Shown here piece after piece: positions 54,522 through 63,353 of a DNA stretch of 64,000 nucleotides. Numbering within the stretch: the stretch's first letter is position 1; every line of letters begins with the position of its first letter. The translations under genes and the position numbers were made by a program. Source of the DNA: Clostridiales bacterium (GTDB lineage: Bacteria > Bacillota > Clostridia > Christensenellales > Pumilibacteraceae); contig JAIEFT010000024.1 of the NCBI GenBank assembly GCA_029066805.1, forward strand, positions 1-64,000, given 5' to 3'. The notes beneath the pieces are model-generated. The model made no database searches, was not told the origin of the DNA, and was given only the letters and a program-made list of their open reading frames with translations.

Positions 54522-55513
54522 GGCTGATAATAAAAATCGAGATCGGGCACTTTGGCAAGTACAGGCGTGCCGAGCGCGTCGGCGCGCAGCGTGCTTAATC
54601 TTTGGAAGTACTTATCGCACTGTTCGCGGCTATCCTCCGACGATACTGCGCTTATATTGCAGCGCTTGATAATTTCCGCACTGAGCGCTTTGAGCGTTGT
54701 CTGGTTGCCGCTTTTCATGTTGTCTTCCACGGCTTTTAACGCCTTGTCCGGATTTTGCTCCGCCCAACCGTCGCTTTCCTTTACCGCAGCCAAAAACTTA
54801 TTGACGTCGGCTTTGCGCTCGTCTATTAAAGAGCCTTTGGCAACTAAGCACGCTTGCGGGAAATTTCCGCCAAACGCGATAGTCCATTGCTCCTGCATAT
54901 CCATTGCTATCTTTCCGCCTGTTGCGGTCATTGCATTGGTCACGGCAGGCTCGCCGAGCAGGATGTAATCCAGCTTGCCTTGCTTGAGCAACGGCATTAA
55001 CGTAGGCGCGGGCGCATACGTCAGCGCAACCTTGCCCGAAACAGCGTTTTCGGATACCTGATATTCCATTTGCTCATAGTTAAGCAGAATGCGCAGCGTG
55101 TTGTCCGGAACACTTCCCTGTCCTATTACGCCCAACCTTTGACCCTTAAGATCGCCTAACGTGATATTTTCGGTTTTTCCGACCATATAAAGGTTGCCGT
55201 GCGTGTTGACCGACAGCATTACAATATCGGTTTTGCCGTTGTACAGTTTGGCAGCGGCGTCTATAGGCATTATCGCCATATCCGCAGTTCCGTTGCTTAC
55301 CACGCCGCCGATTTCCTCCGACGGCACGACGGTAAAGTCAAAACCGCTGTAGCCGCTGTCCATAAGCGAAGCAAGCGCAATAGCCGGCGCACCGTCCGGC
55401 ATATACACATGAATGGTCTTTTCGCTATCGTCTCCGCTGCCGCATGCGGTAAGCGGAAGCATAGCGGCGCACGACACAACGGCAGCACAAACAAAAGAAA
55501 CAATTTTTTTCAT
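54518..55513 (-). CDS. ABC transporter substrate-binding lipoprotein (NMT1/TauA-like)
   Basis: lipobox LTAC; IHVYMPDGAPAIALASLM, GQRLGVIGQGSVPDNTLRILL; overlaps permease by 4 nt. Confidence 0.82.
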   Translation of the reverse strand: MKKIVSFVCAAVVSCAAMLPLTACGSGDDSEKTIHVYMPDGAPAIALASLMDSGYSGFDFTVVPSEEIGGVVSNGTADMAIMPIDAAAKLYNGKTDIVMLSVNTHGNLYMVGKTENITLGDLKGQRLGVIGQGSVPDNTLRILLNYEQMEYQVSENAVSGKVALTYAPAPTLMPLLKQGKLDYILLGEPAVTNAMTATGGKIAMDMQEQWTIAFGGNFPQACLVAKGSLIDERKADVNKFLAAVKESDGWAEQNPDKALKAVEDNMKSGNQTTLKALSAEIIKRCNISAVSSEDSREQCDKYFQRLSTLRADALGTPVLAKVPDLDFYYQP

Positions 55514-55547
55514 ATATCTTTACTCCTTAAAGATTTTTTTTCATAAG

Positions 55548-55793
55548 TTATCTGAACAAGGCTTTGGCGCTTACGCCGTCCACCTTGCCGAGCTTGCCCG
55601 TAAGGGCATTTACTGCATTTTGCGGCGCGTCAAGCACGACGGTGATTGCATTTACCTTACGTTCGCGCATAGGCAATCCCATGCGTCCGACTATGTAAGC
55701 GGCGTACTCGTGAAGAACGGCATTGACAATTTCCACCGCCTCGCCGTCCGATACTATTATGCCAATCAATGCTATTCTGTAATCGTCTTCCAT
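55548..55793 (-). CDS. TM1266-type iron-only hydrogenase system putative regulator
   Basis: YRIALIGIIVSDGEAVEIVNAVLHEYAAYIVGRMGLPMRERKVNAITVVLDAPQNAVNALTGKLGKVDGVSAKALF. Confidence 0.78.
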   Translation of the reverse strand: MEDDYRIALIGIIVSDGEAVEIVNAVLHEYAAYIVGRMGLPMRERKVNAITVVLDAPQNAVNALTGKLGKVDGVSAKALFR

Positions 55794-55905
55794 AATAAAA
55801 TGCACTCCCCGACCAAATCGAAAGAGCGCAAAAAACGGCTATGCCGAAAGAAATGACATCTATTGCCGTCTTTGCCGTCAGCGCGCTTTCGGTTCAGACA
55901 GCCTA

Positions 55906-55935
55906 AGTATATACCCCGGCGCGCACGCTTGTCAA
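55906..55935 (-). promoter_or_regulatory. sigmaA promoter TTGACA-N18-TATACT upstream of the TM1266-like/ABC operon, about 105-nt leader
   Basis: hexamers read directly. Confidence 0.6.
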
Positions 55936-55952
55936 GCGTTTTGCTCAAGCAA

Positions 55953-55983
55953 AAACGCCGCCCATTTCTCGGGACGGCGTTTA
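55953..55983 (-). terminator. intrinsic terminator downstream of 56000 gene
   Basis: AAACGCCGcCC...GGgACGGCGTTT followed by T-run on minus strand. Confidence 0.75.
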
Positions 55984-55999
55984 TATTTGCGACTATTAT

Positions 56000-57694
56000 T
56001 TATTTAAGCTTACGTCCGCATTTCATGCAGTACATGGCATCCGAGACGTTTTCCGCGCCGCAGCCGGGGCAATAAATTTTTTCGCCGTTTTCGGCGGGCG
56101 CTTCCGTAGGTTTATTTTCTACAGGCACGCTTTCCGCCGATGTTTTTTCATTCTGAGCATTTTCAACGGGAGCGGTGTTGTCAGTCGCTCCGGATTGCGC
56201 TGCGGCAGGCGCAGGCTGAGCAACGCTCATTCTGTCGGTAACTTTAACGTTATACTTGTGCAGCTGCGGGACAAGCGCAAACACTATGTCCGCTACGGCA
56301 AACAGCATTGTGAGTACCGCGCCGAATATGAACCCACCGCCCAGGCTAAGTCCCGTAGGCTTTCCGCTTGCAAACAGAATGAGCGCAATCAGCGCACACA
56401 CGCCGGCTACCGCGGGAACAAGGAATTCGAACAACCACGCTATTTTGCCCGGAAGCTTTTTGACCTGCATTATAGCAATCAAGACGAGCGCGGCAAGCCC
56501 GACAAGCAGCATGACAAACGCGAAGCCGCCGCTGCCGGAGTACGCTGCGGCATGCGCTGCGTACCAGCCCGCCGATGCGTAAATTTTATTGGAAGTCAAA
56601 AGGAACATGCACAGCGTAACCATTACAAGGTTTGCTATAGAGAAGAACGGGAATGCTCCTTCGCTGTTTTCGATCAGAATGACGAAAATAGTGTAAGCCA
56701 GCAGGATTATCGACATGACAAGCACAAGGATGTGCGCCCACGTCATGTTTGCGCCGTACATATTAACAACGCCGAGATAAGCGATAAGAAATGCAAACGT
56801 GACTACTGCGTCGAACATATGCACGTTTTTATCATTTTTAATAATCAAGCAAATTACGTTCTTTATAACAAGAGCAAGAGGAACAAGGCAAGCTAACGTC
56901 ATTAATATGCCAATCATGACATAACCGCCGTTAGCCCACGCACCGGCAGTAGCATACCAATGCGCTTTGATAGCCGTGCCGTTGTCGTAGTATGTGAACA
57001 TATTTCCGTATATGGATTTTCCGTAAACCGTGGAAATACTAAACGCGCCTATCAAAAGGAATATAAAGCTCAGGAACAACAGCGAGTTTGCAACTATGAA
57101 CAGCGGGAACTTGCCCTTATTGTCTATAAACGCCTTGGACTTGCTCTTAAACGAACCGGTCTTTTTGCCATCTTGCGTTGCGGCAGGCTGCTCAACTTTT
57201 TGCTCGACTACGGGCTCGGGAGCGGGCTGTTCGGCTTTTTGCTCGACTACGGGCTCGGGAGCGGGCTGTTCGGCTTTTTGCTCGACTACGGGCTCGGAAG
57301 CGGACTGTTCGGCTTTTTGCGCTTCCTCCACAACGGTCGGGACAGGCTCTTCCGCTACGGGCGCGAGCTGCTCCTGCTCGGGTTGAACAACAGGCTCTTC
57401 CGCTACGGGTTGCTCAGCGGCTTCCGCTGCGGGAGCTTCCGCTTTTTTGGGCGCTGTCTTGGTTGCAGGCTTTTTGGTCGTAGTTTTTTTTGCCGACGAC
57501 TTAGAAGCCGAAGCGCTCTTTGTTGTTGACTTCTTAGCTGCGGGCTTTTTTGCCGGCGCTTTTTTTGCCGGCGCTTCCTCTGCCTGCTGTGCGGACGCCT
57601 TCTCCAACAGCTCGGCGGCGCGCCTCAGTGTTTCGGCAAACTCAAGACGTTCTTGTTCCGTTTGAGTCGGCGAAGTCTTTTTTCTTTCTGCCAT
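56000..57694 (-). CDS. multi-TM membrane protein with Ala/Lys/Glu-rich repeat N-terminus and C-terminal zinc ribbon
   Basis: C-terminal IYCPGCGAENVSDAMYCMKCGRKLK; VVEQKAEQPAPEP repeats; several TM helices. Confidence 0.75.
   Translation of the reverse strand: MAERKKTSPTQTEQERLEFAETLRRAAELLEKASAQQAEEAPAKKAPAKKPAAKKSTTKSASASKSSAKKTTTKKPATKTAPKKAEAPAAEAAEQPVAEEPVVQPEQEQLAPVAEEPVPTVVEEAQKAEQSASEPVVEQKAEQPAPEPVVEQKAEQPAPEPVVEQKVEQPAATQDGKKTGSFKSKSKAFIDNKGKFPLFIVANSLLFLSFIFLLIGAFSISTVYGKSIYGNMFTYYDNGTAIKAHWYATAGAWANGGYVMIGILMTLACLVPLALVIKNVICLIIKNDKNVHMFDAVVTFAFLIAYLGVVNMYGANMTWAHILVLVMSIILLAYTIFVILIENSEGAFPFFSIANLVMVTLCMFLLTSNKIYASAGWYAAHAAAYSGSGGFAFVMLLVGLAALVLIAIMQVKKLPGKIAWLFEFLVPAVAGVCALIALILFASGKPTGLSLGGGFIFGAVLTMLFAVADIVFALVPQLHKYNVKVTDRMSVAQPAPAAAQSGATDNTAPVENAQNEKTSAESVPVENKPTEAPAENGEKIYCPGCGAENVSDAMYCMKCGRKLK
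57186..57325 (-). repeat. 39-bp near-perfect coding tandem repeat (about 3.5 copies)
   Basis: unit starts at 57186, 57225, 57264, 57303; encodes VVEQKAEQPAPEP. Confidence 0.85.
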
Positions 57695-57794
57695 CATTTC
57701 CTCCATATTAAATTAGCTCTTGTGCAATTATAACACACTTACAAATAACAATCAATACCTTTTCAAAAATTTTTCCCACTTCTTTTGGAAGAAA

Positions 57795-57945
57795 AAGGAT
57801 GAGATCCCTCGACTTTGCTCGGGCGACAAAATAAATTTCATGCGGTTGCACAATCGCTGTTTTGTCACTCCGAGCCGTTTCTTTCCCGCCGAAGAGTCTC
57901 ATCCTTATTTGTAATTTATAATTCCGAATTTTGAATTCCGATTTA
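57795..57945. repeat. dispersed composite intergenic palindrome, copy 4
   Basis: AAGGATGAGATCCCTCGACTTTGCTCGG...TTTGTCACTCCGAGCC...GAAGAGTCTCATCC then AATTCCGAATTTTGAATTCC. Confidence 0.75.
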
Positions 57946-58779
57946 AATTTCCGTCGCCATACCGTCATATGCTACGACAATATCATACTGCGCCGCAAGC
58001 GCGGATATTCCGTCGTAGTCGAGATCGGTGTTATGCGACAAATGCGTCGCGATAACGACGGTGTCGCTTTTAATCACTCCCGTTTGCGTCATGAGCGACT
58101 TTTGGTCTACTATATCGTACAATCCCATGTGCCGCCCTGCGCCGTGACGTATCGCACCGTACGTGCAATCGAGCGCAACCGCCCTTACGTTAACGCGCAT
58201 GCTGTTAAGCCTTGAATACACTTCGCTATCCAGAACGCCCGTATCGTTGAGCAGCAATACGCCCGTGCCGTTTCGCTCCAGATAGTACACCAAACACTCC
58301 TCTCCGATCGTATGAGACGCAGGCAGTGCGATTATGCGCATGTCGCCCGAGGTCACCTCGTCGTAAGGGTGCAGTATTTTCAGTTCAATACCCTGCTCAA
58401 CAGCGGGACGGATTTCGCGCGCGGTGTCGTTTCTGAAGATTTCGCACACCTTGCTGTTGCCGAAAACCGCGACCTTATCCACCGTCATATTCTTTGCAAA
58501 CGGACCGCCGCGCATACAAAACTCCTGCGGGTAGCAATGGTCCATGTGACTGTGCGTAATCAATACGCGTCGCACCTTTGACAAATCGAGATTGTACCGC
58601 AGCATATGCATGTACGTATCCATGGGAAAGTCAAACAGAGTATCGTCGTCGATCAGTATCTGACTGCGCGTGCGTACATCCTTGCCGCGTTTGATTTTGG
58701 CATTGCGGCAGGTTGGGCAGTTACAAAACACGGCAGGAACACCCTCGGCAGCCGCCGTACCCAAAAACATAAGTCGCAT
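57943..58779 (-). CDS. PhnP-like metallo-beta-lactamase-fold hydrolase
   Basis: MFLGTAAAEGVPAVFCNCPTCRNAKI; LITHSHMDHCYPQEF. Confidence 0.85.
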   Translation of the reverse strand: MRLMFLGTAAAEGVPAVFCNCPTCRNAKIKRGKDVRTRSQILIDDDTLFDFPMDTYMHMLRYNLDLSKVRRVLITHSHMDHCYPQEFCMRGGPFAKNMTVDKVAVFGNSKVCEIFRNDTAREIRPAVEQGIELKILHPYDEVTSGDMRIIALPASHTIGEECLVYYLERNGTGVLLLNDTGVLDSEVYSRLNSMRVNVRAVALDCTYGAIRHGAGRHMGLYDIVDQKSLMTQTGVIKSDTVVIATHLSHNTDLDYDGISALAAQYDIVVAYDGMATEI

Positions 58780-60374
58780 TATTCGGTCTCCCCCGCCACG
58801 GTCGCGTTAGCACGAGCGGAAAGTGCTAATGTATCCGCCTTCATAATGGGTGTGAGCGGTATTTTGTCTATAAACTCGACAATCGTCGGCATTGCGTAGT
58901 GCGAAAGATCGGTCGTTATCTTATCCCTGACTGTCTGCTCCGAGACCGGAGTGCCGGTAAGATACAGCGCGATTTTGGTTTTTCCGTTGTCCTTGTACTC
59001 CACCGCGCAAGCGCCCGTAACGCCGGGCAGCTCCATTGCCGAAGCTTCTATATCGCGCGGAAAGACGTTTATGCCGGAGATGATTATTATTCTTTTCAAC
59101 CGTTGCACAAAGTACAGATATCCGTCTTTGTCCATATATCCGTAATCGCCGGTACGCACGTACTTTACGCCGTCAATCGTGACAAACGCGGCGGCGGTGT
59201 CTTTGGGATTGTTTAAATACCCGAGCATGAGCGTATCGCCGGCAATCAGTATTTCGCCCTTTTCTCCGACAGGCAAAAGCTTGTCCGTTTTGGGTTCGCA
59301 AATAGCCGCGGTCAGTCCTATAAACGGCCTACCCAAGCTTCCGCGCCTGTTGTGGTCGTAATTGTTTACTACGCACACGTTGGTGGTTTCGGTCAAACCG
59401 TAACCCTCGAACAGCCGACAGCTTGCGCCCGCACCTTTCATTCTGTCGTTAAACTCGTCCAAAAGCGATTGCGGAACGCAATCACCGCCGACGTAGCCTA
59501 TATAAATATTTCGGAGCGCCTTGCCGTTAAATCCCTTTTGTTTGAGCAGCGCGCGGTACAGATTGGGCACACCCACCAAAAAGTGCATTTTGTTCTTTTT
59601 AATAAGCTTGACGGTGAGCTTGGCGTCAAACTTGGGCATGAGCACGCTGACCGCGCCGTAAGTCAGCGTGGTGTGCACGCCCATGGTAAGCCCGTAGCCG
59701 TGCGACATAGGCACGACCGCAAGCATGTACATGCCGCGCCCCTCGGGCAGTCCCAACGCTTCCAGTCCGCGGTTGCCCAGATTGTTTACCGCGTCGTCCG
59801 ACAGCTCGATAATTTTGGGCTCGCCGCCCGTGCCGCCGCTGTTTAGGTATACGCCCGCGCTTTCGCCGTCGCGGTCGGGTTCTGGCGGCATATCACCAAT
59901 CGGCACTTTGTCGTAGTCTGTTATGCCGGTCATATCGCCCTTGTACGGCTTGACCTTCACGTCGAACAACTTGCGCTTGATCGCTCCAAGCGTGCGCGCG
60001 GGGTGTACGGAAATTATAGGATACTCTTTAGTCAGCGGCGCGTACTTGCTTAAGTTTATGGAAAGCGTGACGAGCAGCTTGGACTTTGCAGCCTTCATGA
60101 ATTTCTTTATCTGGTTGAGCGGTGCGAGCGGATGTACCATGTGCACGATCGCGCCTATGCGGTTGAGCGCATAAAAGCAAAACACACACTCGGGCGTGTT
60201 GGGCATGCACACAGTAGCCACGTCGCCCGCCTTTACGTACGCAGAGAGCTTTCTTGCCGCAATATCGATCTCGTCGAAAAGCTGCGCGTAGGTAAACGTT
60301 TTACCCATATACAGCAGTGCAGGCGACGATAAATCCTTTTTATAATAGTTTTTGATTGTATTGTACATATGCAT
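58779..60374 (-). CDS. AMP-binding acyl-CoA synthetase/ligase family protein
   Basis: YLNSGGTGGEPKIIELS; LFEGYGLTETTNVCVVN; RTGDYGYMDKDGYLYFVQRLKRIIIISGINVFPRDIE. Confidence 0.9.
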   Translation of the reverse strand: MHMYNTIKNYYKKDLSSPALLYMGKTFTYAQLFDEIDIAARKLSAYVKAGDVATVCMPNTPECVFCFYALNRIGAIVHMVHPLAPLNQIKKFMKAAKSKLLVTLSINLSKYAPLTKEYPIISVHPARTLGAIKRKLFDVKVKPYKGDMTGITDYDKVPIGDMPPEPDRDGESAGVYLNSGGTGGEPKIIELSDDAVNNLGNRGLEALGLPEGRGMYMLAVVPMSHGYGLTMGVHTTLTYGAVSVLMPKFDAKLTVKLIKKNKMHFLVGVPNLYRALLKQKGFNGKALRNIYIGYVGGDCVPQSLLDEFNDRMKGAGASCRLFEGYGLTETTNVCVVNNYDHNRRGSLGRPFIGLTAAICEPKTDKLLPVGEKGEILIAGDTLMLGYLNNPKDTAAAFVTIDGVKYVRTGDYGYMDKDGYLYFVQRLKRIIIISGINVFPRDIEASAMELPGVTGACAVEYKDNGKTKIALYLTGTPVSEQTVRDKITTDLSHYAMPTIVEFIDKIPLTPIMKADTLALSARANATVAGETE

Positions 60375-60386
60375 GATAACACCTCA

Positions 60387-61250
60387 CTATAAGCTGTATC
60401 CGAGACACAGCCCCACCACAATAATAATGCCGGCAATAAGCACCTGATGAACAAAGTATGTAATAAGCGCGTGCCTGCCGACAAACGCTATCGGTCTGTT
60501 CCACTTGCCGTCAAGCTTGGGTAGTAGTGACGCGCGCGTCGCGTACGCCGACTTGCCCCAGTACATCCCCAAAAACACAAAACCGATGTAAGGGAAAAGC
60601 CCGAACCAATCGTCGCCGAACGCGTGCGTGCCGAATATGTAGCCCAAAAAGTTCGCGTCGGTAAACTCGCTGTCACGCGGCACAGGAAACCACGCCTTTT
60701 CGGATATGGCAAAAGCAAGTACGATAATTCCCGCTACGAGCGGTGCGTATGTGTTGACGTATTTGTTCCACTTGGTCAGATTGTCCAATGCGGTAACAAT
60801 AAGAATGCACATGGCAATGCAGTCCAGAATGCCGAAAATAATGCCCCTTTGCATAAACCCCAGCGCTTTACACACAAAGGATATCCCCGTAAATAAGAAC
60901 GCGGCAACGCCGCACAATGCGCCGCGCCGAGCATTGTCACGCGAAAACGCGCAGCTAACTCCGACGATGAACAGAAACAAAAATATGAAAAACACATGTC
61001 CCCAAAACCTGAATCCGTTTATATAATCGTACGACGAATCCCAATACCACCGCGCAAAGGTGTAAAGCTTATCGGCAAACGCATTTTCCACTTGAAAGAA
61101 ATTAGAAAAAAACGACCACGGATGCGAACAGTCAAACATGAAGTGGTCGAAGCACATAGCAAGCACAGCTATACCGCGCAGAAAGTCCACTTCCCACACG
61201 CGCCTTTTTTTATCCCGAAATAACGGCTTTGTACCTGCAATTTTTTCCAT
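60387..61250 (-). CDS. DUF1624/HGSNAT-like integral membrane protein
   Basis: RRVWEVDFLRGIAVLAMCFDHFMFD; multi-TM; start at ATG 61250 (MEKIAGTKPLF). Confidence 0.75.
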   Translation of the reverse strand: MEKIAGTKPLFRDKKRRVWEVDFLRGIAVLAMCFDHFMFDCSHPWSFFSNFFQVENAFADKLYTFARWYWDSSYDYINGFRFWGHVFFIFLFLFIVGVSCAFSRDNARRGALCGVAAFLFTGISFVCKALGFMQRGIIFGILDCIAMCILIVTALDNLTKWNKYVNTYAPLVAGIIVLAFAISEKAWFPVPRDSEFTDANFLGYIFGTHAFGDDWFGLFPYIGFVFLGMYWGKSAYATRASLLPKLDGKWNRPIAFVGRHALITYFVHQVLIAGIIIVVGLCLGYSL

Positions 61251-61256
61251 AGCCGT

Positions 61257-61285
61257 ATTATACAGCATTATGCTTCAAATGTAAA
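61257..61285 (-). promoter_or_regulatory. promoter TTTACA-N17-TATAAT, predicted +1 on the A of ATG 61250
   Basis: hexamers and spacing read directly. Confidence 0.65.
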
Positions 61286-61339
61286 GTATTTTAAATAAAC
61301 GGACTCTCGGCTAATCCGGAATCCGTAATTATGCAACCC

Positions 61340-63199
61340 TCATTCTTCATTCTGAATTCTGAATTTCCCTATAAGCACCCAAACGTCTGCGGGAGTAACG
61401 CCGGGAATGCGCGAGGCTTGACCTATTGACAAAGGCTTGATCGTGTTTAGCTTTTCCCGCGCTTCCAGCCGCAAACCGTCCACCGCCGAATAATCGATAT
61501 CGCAAGACAAGCGCATGTTTTCCAGCCGCGATTTTTCTTGCAGTTCGGCTTGCTGCCGCCTCAGATAGCTGTCGTAGCGAAGCCGCGCATACACCTCCAA
61601 TTTTGCGGCGGGCATAATGCCTTTTAGCACGTCGAAATGTTTTTCAAACACGTCAAGCGTTATGTTGGGGCGTTTTAGCACGTCCGCAACAGTCATGGCG
61701 CGGCTCGGATTCTCCTCGCACGCCGCCTCGAACAGTCGCCCCACCGCATCGTCGTCAAGCCGCGTATTCAGTAGACTGTTGCACTTTTCTATTTGTGATT
61801 TTTTGCGCTTAAGCTGCCGCATTCTTTCCGGTGAAATCGTGCCGTACTTAACTGCAAGCTCGGTAAGTCTTAAGTCGGCATTGTCTTGTCTGAGGCTCAA
61901 CCGACACTCCGCCCTGCCCGTGAGCATGCGGTACGGCTCGTCGCTGCCGACTGTTACTAGGTCGTCCGCCATTACGCCGATATAGCTGTTTGTTCTATCA
62001 AGAACGAGCGGCTCTATACCGCGTATATACGCCGAGGCATTGATTCCCGCAAGCAGACCTTGCGCCGCCGCTTCCTCGTAGCCGCTAGTACCGTTGACCT
62101 GTCCCGCAAAAAACAGTCCGTCTATGCGTTTTGACATCAACGTCGGATACAGCTCGCGCGCGTCTATGCACTCGTATTCTATGGCGTAGGCGTCGCGAAC
62201 GATTTGAACGTTTTCCAGTCCCGCGATAGACCTGTACATGTCGCGCTGAACGTCGGGAGAAAGCGACGTGGATATTCCTTGGATATACCACTCGTCCGTG
62301 CCCGCGCCCTCCGGCTCTAAAAAGAACGTGTGCCGCGGCTTGTCCGCAAACCGCACGATCTTGTCCTCTATCGACGGACAGTAGCGCGCGCCCGTGCCGG
62401 TAATCAGCCCGAGCTTGCGCGGCGAGCTATCCAATGCCCCGCGAATAATTTCGTGCGTTACCTCGTTGGTGTAGCCGAGGTAGCATACCGTCGTGTTTTT
62501 CGGTTGCTTTTTAGTCATTGCTGAAAAGGTGTACGGGACAGTATCACCCTCTTGAATCTCCAGCCGTGAAAAGTCTATTGACTTGCCGAGTAGCCGCGCG
62601 GGCGTACCTGTTTTGAACCGCCTAAGCTTGAACCCCAAAGCGCCCAGCGACGTTGCCAAATAATCGCTGCGCGAAAAGCAAACCGGTCCGCGTTTTTGCA
62701 CCGAGCTGCCGCATATGATCGTGCTGTCCATATACACGCCGGTGGCGACTACAACCGCACGGCATGAGTAAACGCTACCCGTTACACACTCGACCGTAAA
62801 ATCCTTGCCGCCTGCCGTAATGCTTTTGACCTCGTCCTGGCGGAGCGAAAGATTGTCCGCTGCTTCCAGTGCGCGTTTTGTGAACGCGTGATATTTGTAC
62901 TTATCTTCCTGCGCGCGAAGCGAGCGCACGGCAAGACCTTTTGCCGAATTGAGCATACGGATCTGCGTAGCGCACGCGTCGGCTGCAATGCCCATAAACC
63001 CGCCCAGCGCGTCAAGCTCGCGGACTAAATGTCCCTTACCCGTACCGCCTATCGACGGATTGCACGCCATGTACCCGACGTTGTCGGGCGTAATGGAAAG
63101 AACGAGAGTCTTTACCCCTCCCGTCTTACTTAGCGCAAGCGCCGCCTCTATCCCTGCGTGCCCCGCTCCTATCACTATCGCATCGTAAAAAATTTTCAT
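61340..63199 (-). CDS. mnmG: tRNA uridine-5-carboxymethylaminomethyl modification enzyme MnmG (GidA)
   Basis: DAIVIGAGHAGIEAALALSKTG; CNPSIGGTGKGHLVRELDALGG; GQVNGTSGYEEAAAQGLLAGINA. Confidence 0.97.
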   Translation of the reverse strand: MKIFYDAIVIGAGHAGIEAALALSKTGGVKTLVLSITPDNVGYMACNPSIGGTGKGHLVRELDALGGFMGIAADACATQIRMLNSAKGLAVRSLRAQEDKYKYHAFTKRALEAADNLSLRQDEVKSITAGGKDFTVECVTGSVYSCRAVVVATGVYMDSTIICGSSVQKRGPVCFSRSDYLATSLGALGFKLRRFKTGTPARLLGKSIDFSRLEIQEGDTVPYTFSAMTKKQPKNTTVCYLGYTNEVTHEIIRGALDSSPRKLGLITGTGARYCPSIEDKIVRFADKPRHTFFLEPEGAGTDEWYIQGISTSLSPDVQRDMYRSIAGLENVQIVRDAYAIEYECIDARELYPTLMSKRIDGLFFAGQVNGTSGYEEAAAQGLLAGINASAYIRGIEPLVLDRTNSYIGVMADDLVTVGSDEPYRMLTGRAECRLSLRQDNADLRLTELAVKYGTISPERMRQLKRKKSQIEKCNSLLNTRLDDDAVGRLFEAACEENPSRAMTVADVLKRPNITLDVFEKHFDVLKGIMPAAKLEVYARLRYDSYLRRQQAELQEKSRLENMRLSCDIDYSAVDGLRLEAREKLNTIKPLSIGQASRIPGVTPADVWVLIGKFRIQNEE

Positions 63200-63353
63200 G
63201 GTTGTTAAGTTCAGCTTATTTAGAACGTATCTTTGAGTGCGTAGGCGCGGGCAAGAGCAGGAAGTCCGAGCGCGGGACGATGGGAGTTTAGAACCACCTA
63301 AATGACCGAGTACCGCGCGAAGGCTGACGAACTATTGCACGATGCATACGCGC

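Noticed and set aside
55794-55905. TPP or other known riboswitch upstream of the NMT1-like operon
   Set aside because: Could not find the conserved TPP core; only a 4-bp CGGC/GCCG hairpin followed by T6, too weak to call an attenuator
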